This document shows positions 53,519-61,736 of a stretch of DNA of 64,000 bases, in pieces. Origin of the DNA: Paenibacillus xylanivorans. GTDB taxonomy: Bacteria > Bacillota > Bacilli > Paenibacillales > Paenibacillaceae. Positions within the stretch are counted from its first letter, which is position 1, and every line of letters starts with the position of its first letter. The stretch lies in NCBI RefSeq assembly GCF_001280595.1, contig NZ_LITU01000081.1:395366-459365 (forward strand), read 5' to 3'. Both the position numbers and the translations under genes were made by a program. The notes under the pieces are model-generated. The model saw only the letters and a program-made list of their open reading frames with translations, was not told the origin of the DNA and did not search any database.

Positions 53519-54394
53519 TTGGACTTTGGAAGATTGATTACTGCAATGGTCACTCCGTTCAACGAACAAGGGGGGATTCATTGGGACGAAACAGCACGTC
53601 TGATAGACTATTTGATTGTTAATCAAAAGTCTGAGACGCTCGTTGTTTCCGGAACAACTGGAGAATCTCCCACGCTTAGCGACGAAGAAAAAGTAGAGCT
53701 ATTCGAATTCGCTGTAAAACATGCGGCTGGACGGTGCAAAATCATTGCCGGAACAGGTAGCAATAACACCGCCCATTCAATCCATCTGACTCAGGACGCT
53801 GAACGTGCTGGTGTAGATGGGGTTTTGCTGGTTGTTCCTTATTACAACAAACCAAGTCAAGAGGGAATGTTTAGACATTTTGAAGCGATCGCTAACGCGA
53901 CGAAACTGCCAATTATGCTCTATAACGTTCCTGGACGTACGGCAGCCAGTCTTTCGGCTGCAACAACGCTTCGTTTGGCTCAGATTCCTAACATTGTAGC
54001 TACGAAGGAATGTGTATCTTTGGAGCAAGTCGCGCAGATTGCTGCGGGTGCACCGGATCAGTTTAGGGTGTATTCCGGTGATGACGCTGCTGGCTTGCCT
54101 GCCATTGCTGTAGGTGCTTATGGGATTGTTAGCGTTGCTAGTCATGTGGTAGGTGCTGAGATGAAACAAATGATTGATGCGTTCTTCGGTGGGGCGCCTG
54201 TACAGGCGGCTCAGATGCATCAGAAGCTGTTTCCAGTGTTCAAAGGTCTGTTCGAGTGCCCGCAGCCTTTACCGAACCCTGTAGCGGTGAAATACGCTCT
54301 TACATTGCGAGGTCTGAACGTAGGATCCGTACGTCTTCCGCTTATTGCCCCAACAGAGGATGAACAAGATTTTATTCGTACCCTGTTTAATTAG
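53519..54394 (+). CDS. dapA: 4-hydroxy-tetrahydrodipicolinate synthase
   Basis: A 291-residue TIM-barrel lyase that condenses pyruvate with aspartate semialdehyde. Tyr135 (MLYNVPGRTA) and Schiff-base Lys163 (VATKECVS) are the catalytic residues; VVSGTTGESPTLSDEE is the pyruvate-side motif. Its product is the substrate branch for DpaAB. TTG start after AAGGAGGAA. A terminator follows. Confidence 0.97.
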   Translation: MDFGRLITAMVTPFNEQGGIHWDETARLIDYLIVNQKSETLVVSGTTGESPTLSDEEKVELFEFAVKHAAGRCKIIAGTGSNNTAHSIHLTQDAERAGVDGVLLVVPYYNKPSQEGMFRHFEAIANATKLPIMLYNVPGRTAASLSAATTLRLAQIPNIVATKECVSLEQVAQIAAGAPDQFRVYSGDDAAGLPAIAVGAYGIVSVASHVVGAEMKQMIDAFFGGAPVQAAQMHQKLFPVFKGLFECPQPLPNPVAVKYALTLRGLNVGSVRLPLIAPTEDEQDFIRTLFN

Positions 54395-54451
54395 CAACCA
54401 TACGGATATGGAACTGATTTGTTAACTTTTATAAACCCATAAAAATTACAG

Positions 54452-54491
54452 AAGAACCGCTCCGCGTTTAAGAGGAGGCGGTTCTTTTTTT
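54452..54491 (+). terminator. Intrinsic terminator after dapA
   Basis: AAGAACCGC (54452-54460) pairs with GCGGTTCTT (54478-54486), followed by a T-run to 54491. It ends the dpaA-dapA operon. Confidence 0.88.
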
Positions 54492-54555
54492 GACGATGAT
54501 TGTTAGGTTTCTTTTCACAACTGTAGGCGAACGGGGGGGTTAACGAGAGAGTGAC

Positions 54556-54585
54556 TTGTTTTTTTTGTTTTTAATCATGTATAAT
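54556..54585 (+). promoter_or_regulatory. Sigma-A promoter of rnjB
   Basis: TTGTTT (54556-54561) and TATAAT (54580-54585) are 18 bases apart, preceded by a T-rich tract. It would start a leader of about 280 bases before rnjB. Confidence 0.65.
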
Positions 54586-54591
54586 GATGTC

Positions 54592-54855
54592 AAGTGACTG
54601 GGTGCGGTATTTTTTTGAAATTGAAAGCGACATCGTTTCTTGGTGTAGCTTTGTGGTGAAAAAGGAAGGAACGGCTAAGAAGGATCATTTCAAAATCCAT
54701 CTTGTTGGAGAAGGGGAATAACTTCGAAGAACTTCTTCCAAATATCGTGAATAAAGGTGCTCTTTTGCATTCATCCCTATTTACGGGCATGGGTGTAATG
54801 GACTGCTTTTCTTAACTTACAATAAAATAATAAGGTACGACGTCCAACTACCATA
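54592..54855 (+). other. Long rnjB leader with overlapping short open frames
   Basis: Between promoter and rnjB lie about 280 bases without a convincing gene. Two short frames overlap: one read from GTG at 54602 for 39 codons (RYFFEIESDIVSW and onward), and a second, shifted by one base, with GNNFEELLPNIVNKGALLHS. Neither has a ribosome site. Together they could be a decayed gene with a frameshift, or the region may be a regulatory leader. Confidence 0.4.
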
Positions 54856-54871
54856 GGAGGTTTAGATTCAT

Positions 54872-56551
54872 TTGTCTAAGAAAAATAACAACGATAAACT
54901 GATGATTTTTGCATTGGGCGGCGTAGGCGAGATTGGTAAAAATATGTACGTCATCCAATACGCGAACGACATTGTAGTCGTAGATGCTGGTCTTAAATTC
55001 CCGGAAGAAGATATGCTTGGAATCGACATTGTCATTCCTGACATTTCTTATCTGACTGAAAACCGTGACAAAGTAAGAGGAATTATTTTGACTCACGGAC
55101 ATGAGGATCATATCGGCGGTCTGCCATATGTTCTGAAACACTTGAATGTTCCGGTATACGGAACAAAGCTAACTCTCGGACTTGTAGAGAACAAGCTGAA
55201 AGAAGCCAATTTGCTGGGTGAAACAAAACGCATCCTGATTGATGCGGATTCCGAGATCCAACTCGGCTCTGTATTGAAAGCAACGTTCTTCGCTACTAAC
55301 CATAGTATTCCGGATTCCGTCGGCGTATGTGTCGAAACACCGGAAGGCGCAGTTGTTCATACAGGTGACTTCAAATTTGACCACACTCCAGTCAATGGTC
55401 AATATGCAGATCTCCAGCGTATGGCACAGATCGGAACCAATGGCGTACTCGCCCTCTTGTCCGACAGTACCAACGCAGAGAAACCTGGATTTACACCTTC
55501 GGAGAAAAATGTGGGTATCGTTCTGGAAGATATCTTCCGCAAAGCAAGTCAACGTGTCGTTGTAGCAACGTTTGCTTCCAACGTACACCGGATTCAACAG
55601 GTGATCAATGCAGCTGAAGTAACTGGACGCAAAGTCGCAGTTATTGGACGCAGTATGGTAAATGTGGTAGGTATTGCTTCTGAACTGGGTTACCTTGAGA
55701 TTCCAGACGGCATGATCATTGAGCCGGAAGAAGTAGGCAAAATGGCTGCTGACCGTGTAGTAATTCTCTGCACAGGTAGCCAAGGCGAGCCGATGTCAGC
55801 ATTGACACGTATGGCTCGTTCAACTCATCGTAAGGTAGATATTCTGCCCGGTGATACAGTAATTATCGCGGCAACACCAGTTCCGGGTAATGAGAAATAT
55901 GTAGGCCGTACGATTGATGAGCTGTTCCGTTTGGGTGCCAACGTGCATTATAGCGGAGCAAACAGTGGCGTTCACGTATCCGGTCACGGTAGCCAGGAAG
56001 AGCTGAAATTGATGCTTAACCTGATGAAACCGAAATACTTCCTGCCGATTCACGGTGAATTCCGTATGCAGCGCCGCCACGCGGTACTGGCTGAATCTGT
56101 AGGTATTGATCCAGACAACATTTTCATTACGGATATCGGTGAAGTAGTAGAAATTCAAGGCGGAGCAGCACGCAAGGCAGGTAAAGTTACTGCAGGTAAC
56201 GTGTTGATCGACGGTTTGGGTGTAGGCGATGTAGGTAACATCGTATTGCGTGACCGTAAATTGCTGTCACAGGATGGCATTCTGGTTGTCGTAGTAACAC
56301 TGAGCAAACAGGATGGCAAAATTGTTTCCGGTCCGGACATTATCTCCCGTGGATTTGTCTATGTACGCGAATCGGAAGGACTGCTTGATGAAGCCAATCG
56401 CATCGTCAGCAGCACATTGCAGAAGTTGATGAGTGAGAACGTTAACGAATGGGCTTCACTCAAAACGAATGTTAAAGATGCACTCGGACGCTTCTTGTAT
56501 GAGCAAACTCGTCGTAGACCGATGATTTTGCCAATCATTATGGAAGTTTAA
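54872..56551 (+). CDS. rnjB: Ribonuclease J
   Basis: A 559-residue beta-CASP metallo-beta-lactamase RNase with 5'-3' exo- and endonuclease activity in mRNA decay. The zinc motif is complete: His75, His77, Asp79, His80 (LTHGHEDHIGG). FLPIHGEFRMQRRHAVLAES in the beta-CASP part and a C-terminal dimer domain follow. The locus (dapA-rnjB-tepA-spoIIIE) is that of Bacillus subtilis rnjB, but the intact motif is more like RNase J1. TTG start after AGGAGG. The symbol follows locus. Confidence 0.92.
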   Translation: MSKKNNNDKLMIFALGGVGEIGKNMYVIQYANDIVVVDAGLKFPEEDMLGIDIVIPDISYLTENRDKVRGIILTHGHEDHIGGLPYVLKHLNVPVYGTKLTLGLVENKLKEANLLGETKRILIDADSEIQLGSVLKATFFATNHSIPDSVGVCVETPEGAVVHTGDFKFDHTPVNGQYADLQRMAQIGTNGVLALLSDSTNAEKPGFTPSEKNVGIVLEDIFRKASQRVVVATFASNVHRIQQVINAAEVTGRKVAVIGRSMVNVVGIASELGYLEIPDGMIIEPEEVGKMAADRVVILCTGSQGEPMSALTRMARSTHRKVDILPGDTVIIAATPVPGNEKYVGRTIDELFRLGANVHYSGANSGVHVSGHGSQEELKLMLNLMKPKYFLPIHGEFRMQRRHAVLAESVGIDPDNIFITDIGEVVEIQGGAARKAGKVTAGNVLIDGLGVGDVGNIVLRDRKLLSQDGILVVVVTLSKQDGKIVSGPDIISRGFVYVRESEGLLDEANRIVSSTLQKLMSENVNEWASLKTNVKDALGRFLYEQTRRRPMILPIIMEV

Positions 56552-56589
56552 AATAAACCAAACAAAAACATAAATTCAGGCACACAGTC

Positions 56590-56645
56590 GCCCCTTCTCT
56601 ACGAGTAATATTGGACGGTTCCTCGTAGAGAAGGGGCTTTTTTTG
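56590..56645 (+). terminator. Strong intrinsic terminator after rnjB
   Basis: GCCCCTTCTCTACGAG (56590-56605) pairs perfectly with CTCGTAGAGAAGGGGC (56622-56637), a 16-bp stem followed by seven T residues. Confidence 0.95.
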
Positions 56646-56766
56646 TTGTTTTTTAGCCCTAAACCAGATTATGGAGAAATTGATGATTAATCGGGTATAA
56701 GGCAGCTGAAACATTCCCCATACTAAGGAAATACATTACATGTTTCTGGAGAAGGGGATTAATCGA

Positions 56767-57540
56767 ATGAGTGAATATATGAAAAACAAGCAAACACCGA
56801 AATCGGAACAACCAAGCACCGAGGCACCGGAAGTACCTGCACAAGAGGAGAAGACCATGTCTCCTGTAACGGAGGCTATCCAGCAATTTGGACAAACGCA
56901 GTCACCCGCAGCTGAATCGAATATTTACTGCATGACCATTATAGGTCAGGTGGAAGGGCATTTAATTTTACCTCCGCAAAACAAAACAACAAAGTATGAA
57001 CACATCATTCCGCAGCTGGTTGCAGCAGAGCAGAACCAGCGAATCGAAGGCATTCTGATCATTTTAAACACGGTAGGAGGGGATGTGGAGGCGGGCTTGG
57101 CTATTGCCGAAATGATTGCTTCACTCAGCAAACCTACGGTTACCGTCGTCATTGGAGGAGGGCATAGCATCGGGGTTCCGATCGCGGTTGCCTCAACCTA
57201 TTCCCTGATCGCGAGTAGTGCAACAATGACCATTCATCCGATCCGTATGAACGGACTCGTGATAGGCGTGCCTCAGACGTTTGAGTACATGGAGAAGATG
57301 CAGGAACGTGTCGTGAGATTTGTTACGTCACACTCGAATATCTCTGAAGACATGTTCAAGGAACTGATGTTTAAGACAGGTGAGCTCAACCGCGATATCG
57401 GAACAGCTGTGGGAAGTGCAGATGCGGTCAAATATGGATTGATGGATGCCATAGGCGGAATTGGTCAGGCCATCGCCCAGTTGAATCAGCTTATAGGAGA
57501 CAAAAGACAGACGTTGCAGGCAGGAGGTTATACCCAATGA
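56767..57540 (+). CDS. tepA: ClpP-like protein TepA (translocation-enhancing)
   Basis: A 257-residue ClpP/SppA-fold protein. After an unstructured 55-residue N-terminus come LNTVGGDVEAGLAIAEMIAS, the serine motif GGGHSIGVP and the His motif TMTIHPIRMNG. TepA was linked to protein translocation and appears cytoplasmic. ATG at 56767 follows AAGGGG; an ATG nine codons upstream is rejected. The last four bases overlap ylzJ. Confidence 0.92.
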   Translation: MSEYMKNKQTPKSEQPSTEAPEVPAQEEKTMSPVTEAIQQFGQTQSPAAESNIYCMTIIGQVEGHLILPPQNKTTKYEHIIPQLVAAEQNQRIEGILIILNTVGGDVEAGLAIAEMIASLSKPTVTVVIGGGHSIGVPIAVASTYSLIASSATMTIHPIRMNGLVIGVPQTFEYMEKMQERVVRFVTSHSNISEDMFKELMFKTGELNRDIGTAVGSADAVKYGLMDAIGGIGQAIAQLNQLIGDKRQTLQAGGYTQ

Positions 57541-57767
57541 CACTCTACACAGTGATGCCGCCTGAACTGCTGTGGTCAGGGATGTGGAATGAGGGAGAAG
57601 ATACACGGGAGATCAAGATGAATGGATTATTGATGCAGGTCAGACCTGTTAATGACAATGAGGCTGTCATTGTACGTTTGCTTGAATGCCCCTTGGAAGC
57701 TTATCTGAATCCCGCCAATATGCCCGGATCTATCGTTCCGCTTTCAGGTAACCCGGGACCAACATAA
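57537..57767 (+). CDS. ylzJ: YlzJ-like protein
   Basis: A 76-residue protein starting MTLYTVMPPELLWSGMWNEG, with NGLLMQVRPV and the Arg-Leu-Leu core IVRLLECPLEAYLNP, all typical of the YlzJ family found between tepA and spoIIIE in spore formers. Function unknown. Its start overlaps the tepA stop (ATGA). Confidence 0.88.
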   Translation: MTLYTVMPPELLWSGMWNEGEDTREIKMNGLLMQVRPVNDNEAVIVRLLECPLEAYLNPANMPGSIVPLSGNPGPT

Positions 57768-57824
57768 CGCGACGAAATAAGACAAATTGAGCAAAAAAGA
57801 ACATATGTACGGATTATATTTGTA

Positions 57825-57833
57825 TGGTATAAT
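57825..57833 (+). promoter_or_regulatory. Extended -10 promoter of ftsK/spoIIIE
   Basis: TGGTATAAT (57825-57833) is a perfect extended -10 element (TGnTATAAT), 24 bases before the TTG start. No good -35 box is present, which is usual for extended -10 promoters. Confidence 0.55.
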
Positions 57834-57856
57834 ATTCTTCTGGGGGTGACCTGATT

Positions 57857-60592
57857 TTGGCCAGAAGAAAAAAGAGGAAAAAAAAGGCTGCAGCGTTTAG
57901 CGGCGTTTTAAAATATGAAATTTACGGCATTGTGCTTATAACCCTTGCCGTCATTGCTTTGTCGGGCGAAGCAACCGTAGGACGATCGCTTTCCAAGATG
58001 TTTGGATTGATGCTTGGCAAGTTCTATTTTGCGATTCCGCTTATAGGGATTTATTATGGCTTAATGGTGATGATTCATCGAAAATGGCCAAGCGGTTGGA
58101 CAACGCGCAAGACAGGGCTCGTTTTGCTGGTGTTTGCCTTAACCCTGATGAGTACCGTCTCTGCCATGCACCAGAAGCTTATACCGGTTGGAGCCCTTGA
58201 GCCTGGTGCTGTAATTACACAGATACATAATGATATGCAAACCGAGCTGCTTACGCCTGCTGCGCCAGGCGAACGGGATTCGATGCTCAATAAGGACATT
58301 AGCGGCGGTTATATAGGAGCGGCGCAATTTGCCTTGTTCTTGTGGTTGTTTGGCAGCTTGGGGGCACGATTGATTATGATCGTGATGTTCATTATCAGCT
58401 TCATGCTGGTTACCAATCTTTCTTATGTCGATCTGATTCGCATTTTCAGAACCAAGATATGGGATGCAGGAAGTGCGATGTACAAAAAGCTGGAGGCTAG
58501 ACCGGCAGCACGCGCTGCTTCAAGCTCTGCGGGCAAGAAAAACGGGAATGTCCGCAAAGTGGTGCCTGTTCCAGTGGACGACGAGGAAGATGATGACGAT
58601 GAAATGCAGGATCAGCAACTACCGAAACGAAAAGCGCCAATATTTTTCCAACTGTTTGGAAAATGGGGCTCTGATCGGGAACGGACGAAGACTGAGCGTG
58701 AGTTGGATCGGGATGATTCTTTAGACACAGAACATGTTGTCTACCGAGCTGAGCGGGAAAAGCCTGCAGATTCATGGCATGACCAGCCAATTATCGCATC
58801 AGATGCGTTGGCTCCCGAGACAGTTCCTGTGCAATCAAGACCTAATTCGGCTCCAATCATCCGTGACTTCTTCGAACATGTCAGATCCGAGGATGCGAGT
58901 AAAGATGATGATCTGGATGATGCGTATCCTTTCCCAGATGATCTAACGGATAACATGCAGGGAGAAGAGCTTCCAATTAAGATCTCAGATGAACTTGTGG
59001 ATAACAATGAGTGGCCTGGAGTAGCGAATGCTGGAACAGATGTGATGGATGATGCTGAGGCTAGTTCAGACGTTAATTCTGCGTTGAGCAATGCGGCTCA
59101 AGGTTCGGTTGCTTCGGATACGGAGGGGCAGGAAGTGCAGCCTGTTAAGCCGCCTCCACCACCTCCGAAACCTTATAAACTTCCATCGTTCCGACTTCTT
59201 TCCAAGCCGAACAATGGAGGCAAGGGTGGCGACCAGAAGGATTATATGCAGACTGCACGGAAGCTGGAAGCAACGCTGGAAAGCTTCGGTGTTCGCGCCA
59301 AAGTACTTGAAGTGGTCAGAGGGCCTGCTGTTACACGATATGAGATCCAACCTGATATAGGTGTGAAGGTCAGCAGAATTGTAAGTCTGACAGACGATAT
59401 TGCATTAGCCCTGGCGGCAAAGGATATCCGTATGGAAGCGCCAATTCCCGGCAAATCCGCTATCGGTATTGAGGTGCCGAATGGAGAGGTATCCGTTGTA
59501 ACGATGCGGGAGGTCATGGAGACTGCCACATTCCAGGAAGCCGAATCCAAAGTGACTATTGCATTTGGACGGGATATCTCTGGACAGACAATCATCGGTA
59601 ATCTGGCTCGTATGCCCCATTTGCTGGTTGCTGGTGCGACGGGTTCAGGTAAATCCGTATGTATCAATGGTATTATTACCAGCATCCTGTACAAAGCGAA
59701 GCCGGATGAAGTGAAATTTCTGATGGTCGATCCTAAAATGGTCGAGCTGAACGTATATAATGGTATTCCGCATTTGATGGCACCTGTCGTAACCGATCCG
59801 AAAAGAGCTTCACTCGCTCTCAAAAAGATCGTCGTTGAGATGGAGAAAAGGTATGAGCTATTCTCCAAATCGGGTACACGTAACGTTGAAGGTTACAACA
59901 ATCTCATGAAGGATAATCCAGCGGCAGTTTTGCCTTATATCGTTGTTATCGTGGACGAGCTGGCGGACCTGATGATGGTTGCAGCAGGTGATGTGGAAGA
60001 CGCGATTGCACGATTGGCTCAGATGGCGCGTGCAGCCGGTATCCATCTGATTATTGCCACACAGCGCCCTTCTGTGGATGTTATTACGGGTGTAATCAAA
60101 GCCAACATCCCGTCCCGGATTGCCTTCGGTGTATCGTCTCAAGTGGATTCCCGAACAATTCTGGATATGGGTGGGGCCGAGAAACTGTTGGGTCGTGGAG
60201 ATATGCTGTTCATGCCAATGGGAGCCTCGAAGCCAGTGCGTGTACAAGGAGCTTTCATGAGTGATGAGGAAGTTGAAAACATCGTGAATTACGTGCGTGG
60301 TCAAGGTGAAGCGCAGTATGACGAATCCATTGTGCCTGAGGTGGATGATTCCGTTCAGGCAGCAGATGAAGTGCAGGATGAGTTATATGAACAGGCAGTG
60401 CAGATTATTTTGGAGGCGAAGCAAGCCTCGGTTTCTCTGTTGCAACGCCGAATGCGAGTAGGTTATACTCGTGCCGCACGTTTGATTGACTCCATGGAAG
60501 CCCGAGGTGTAATTGGTCCTTACGAGGGTAGCAAACCAAGGGAAGTACTGATTTCGCTGGAGCAGTATCAGCAGAATAAAATAAGCTCGTAA
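57857..60592 (+). CDS. spoIIIE: DNA translocase FtsK/SpoIIIE
   Basis: A 911-residue translocase. A basic N-terminus and four membrane helices (about 18-190) are followed by an acidic linker of about 240 residues, the motor with Walker A GATGSGKSVCIN at about residue 593 and Walker B VVIVDELADLMM, and a C-terminal gamma winged helix (RRMRVGYTRAARLIDSMEAR) that reads SRS/KOPS sites. It pumps DNA at the septum and into the forespore. Position after tepA-ylzJ matches spoIIIE. TTG start after GGGGGTGA. Confidence 0.95.
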   Translation: MARRKKRKKKAAAFSGVLKYEIYGIVLITLAVIALSGEATVGRSLSKMFGLMLGKFYFAIPLIGIYYGLMVMIHRKWPSGWTTRKTGLVLLVFALTLMSTVSAMHQKLIPVGALEPGAVITQIHNDMQTELLTPAAPGERDSMLNKDISGGYIGAAQFALFLWLFGSLGARLIMIVMFIISFMLVTNLSYVDLIRIFRTKIWDAGSAMYKKLEARPAARAASSSAGKKNGNVRKVVPVPVDDEEDDDDEMQDQQLPKRKAPIFFQLFGKWGSDRERTKTERELDRDDSLDTEHVVYRAEREKPADSWHDQPIIASDALAPETVPVQSRPNSAPIIRDFFEHVRSEDASKDDDLDDAYPFPDDLTDNMQGEELPIKISDELVDNNEWPGVANAGTDVMDDAEASSDVNSALSNAAQGSVASDTEGQEVQPVKPPPPPPKPYKLPSFRLLSKPNNGGKGGDQKDYMQTARKLEATLESFGVRAKVLEVVRGPAVTRYEIQPDIGVKVSRIVSLTDDIALALAAKDIRMEAPIPGKSAIGIEVPNGEVSVVTMREVMETATFQEAESKVTIAFGRDISGQTIIGNLARMPHLLVAGATGSGKSVCINGIITSILYKAKPDEVKFLMVDPKMVELNVYNGIPHLMAPVVTDPKRASLALKKIVVEMEKRYELFSKSGTRNVEGYNNLMKDNPAAVLPYIVVIVDELADLMMVAAGDVEDAIARLAQMARAAGIHLIIATQRPSVDVITGVIKANIPSRIAFGVSSQVDSRTILDMGGAEKLLGRGDMLFMPMGASKPVRVQGAFMSDEEVENIVNYVRGQGEAQYDESIVPEVDDSVQAADEVQDELYEQAVQIILEAKQASVSLLQRRMRVGYTRAARLIDSMEARGVIGPYEGSKPREVLISLEQYQQNKISS

Positions 60593-60614
60593 TACACAGC
60601 ATGTGTAAACGATT

Positions 60615-60647
60615 AAAGCCCTTAACCTTATTGGTTGAGGGCTTTTT
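60615..60647 (+). terminator. Intrinsic terminator after spoIIIE
   Basis: AAAGCCCT (60615-60622) pairs with AGGGCTTT (60638-60645), extended inside by TAACC/GGTTG, followed by T residues. Confidence 0.9.
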
Positions 60648-60701
60648 GCATGCCATTGGACTGAAGATTTGCCATGATGTCCAATGATCGGAGGATTTGG
60701 T

Positions 60702-60731
60702 GCATAGGAACGAAGTATGCTTGTCATAATA
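60702..60731 (+). promoter_or_regulatory. Sigma-G promoter of sleB
   Basis: GCATA (60702-60706) and CATAATA (60725-60731) match the sigma-G consensus (GmATR and CATnmTA) with an 18-base spacer. Transcription would start near 60738, so the ATG at 60717 cannot be the start codon. Confidence 0.7.
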
Positions 60732-60779
60732 ACCTTAGCGATTCTGTTAATCCCACAAGAGAAAGGTAGAAGACAGTCG

Positions 60780-61610
60780 ATGCAAAAAATGAACATATGG
60801 CTTTTCACTGCTATTTTGCTGATGTCCGCATTGGGAATTCGTTATTTGCTTCCTGGGAATACAGCAACCGAAAGTCCAAACCCAAGTACTCCTCAGATCG
60901 AAGAGAAGTCCTTACCCACCTTTAGCACCAATGCTGTGAAATATGGAAGTTACGGTCAGGATGTATACGAGCTTCAAGGCCGGCTGAAGTATTTGGGATT
61001 TTACAATGGTAAAATCGACAGTAATTTCGGCAGCACCACACTGAAATCGGTAAAATGGTTTCAATCTGAATTCGGCATGAAGGCAGATGGTGTGGTTGGA
61101 GCCAAAACCAAGCTGAAACTTTACAATGCTTCAAAACAATGGTCGCCAACAGAAACGCCGTTGCACAAGGATCAAGGTTCAGGAAATAGTGGCAGCAATA
61201 ACAATACTGCAGATAAAGAGCAAGACAATATGGGCTCAGCCAATTCCATGGGGTTGTCGGAGAACGAAATCAAAATTATGGCTAACGCCGTATATGGTGA
61301 ATCTCGCGGAGAGCCGTTCGAAGGTCAAGTGGCCGTAGCGGCAGTTATCCTGAATCGCGTTAAATCGCCGAGTTTCCCGAATACACCGTCAGGAGTAATT
61401 TTCCAGCCGGGTGCGTTCACCGCTGTTGCAGACGGCCAGATTTATCTGGAACCGAATGCACAAGCTAAAAAAGCAGTTGAACAGGCGATGAATGGTTGGG
61501 ACCCATCCGGTGGATGCCTCTATTATTTTAATCCGAAGACAGCTACATCCAAATGGATCTGGACACGTCCTCAGGTGAAAACAATCGGGCAGCATATATT
61601 CTGTATGTGA
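60780..61610 (+). CDS. sleB: Spore cortex-lytic enzyme SleB-like
   Basis: A 276-residue exported protein. A signal-anchor helix (residues 4-24) is followed by a peptidoglycan-binding module (YGSYGQDVYELQGRLKYLGF, about 55-118), a Ser/Asn-rich linker and the SleB hydrolase domain (about 155-276) with Glu174 in VYGESRGEP, the likely catalytic residue. SleB enzymes are lytic transglycosylases that digest spore cortex during germination. ATG at 60780 is preferred because a sigma-G promoter overlaps the ATG at 60717; its own ribosome site (GAAAGG, 13 bases away) is weak. The companion ypeB is not adjacent. Confidence 0.88.
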   Translation: MQKMNIWLFTAILLMSALGIRYLLPGNTATESPNPSTPQIEEKSLPTFSTNAVKYGSYGQDVYELQGRLKYLGFYNGKIDSNFGSTTLKSVKWFQSEFGMKADGVVGAKTKLKLYNASKQWSPTETPLHKDQGSGNSGSNNNTADKEQDNMGSANSMGLSENEIKIMANAVYGESRGEPFEGQVAVAAVILNRVKSPSFPNTPSGVIFQPGAFTAVADGQIYLEPNAQAKKAVEQAMNGWDPSGGCLYYFNPKTATSKWIWTRPQVKTIGQHIFCM

Positions 61611-61618
61611 TGATCTTG

Positions 61619-61660
61619 GAAGCAACCAGAAGGCGTGACTTCGGTTGCTTCTTGCCTTTT
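61619..61660 (+). terminator. Intrinsic terminator after sleB
   Basis: GAAGCAACC (61619-61627) pairs with GGTTGCTTC (61643-61651), continuing inside with GAAG/CTTC after a one-base bulge. A TTGCCTTTT tail follows. Confidence 0.7.
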
Positions 61661-61736
61661 GAATGGGTTAAAATGGTTGATACGTTTAAGCTTCACTTAT
61701 TGCACAACAAATGACGCCGTAAAGGGGTTTTAACAT

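Noticed and set aside
54590..54790. Minus-strand 66-codon frame in the rnjB leader
   Set aside because: No ribosome site or promoter, and no recognisable domain; it overlaps the + strand leader.
60717..60779. Longer N-terminus for SleB starting at ATG 60717
   Set aside because: The sigma-G -10 element lies downstream of that ATG, and the extra hydrophobic stretch would give two membrane segments in a row.
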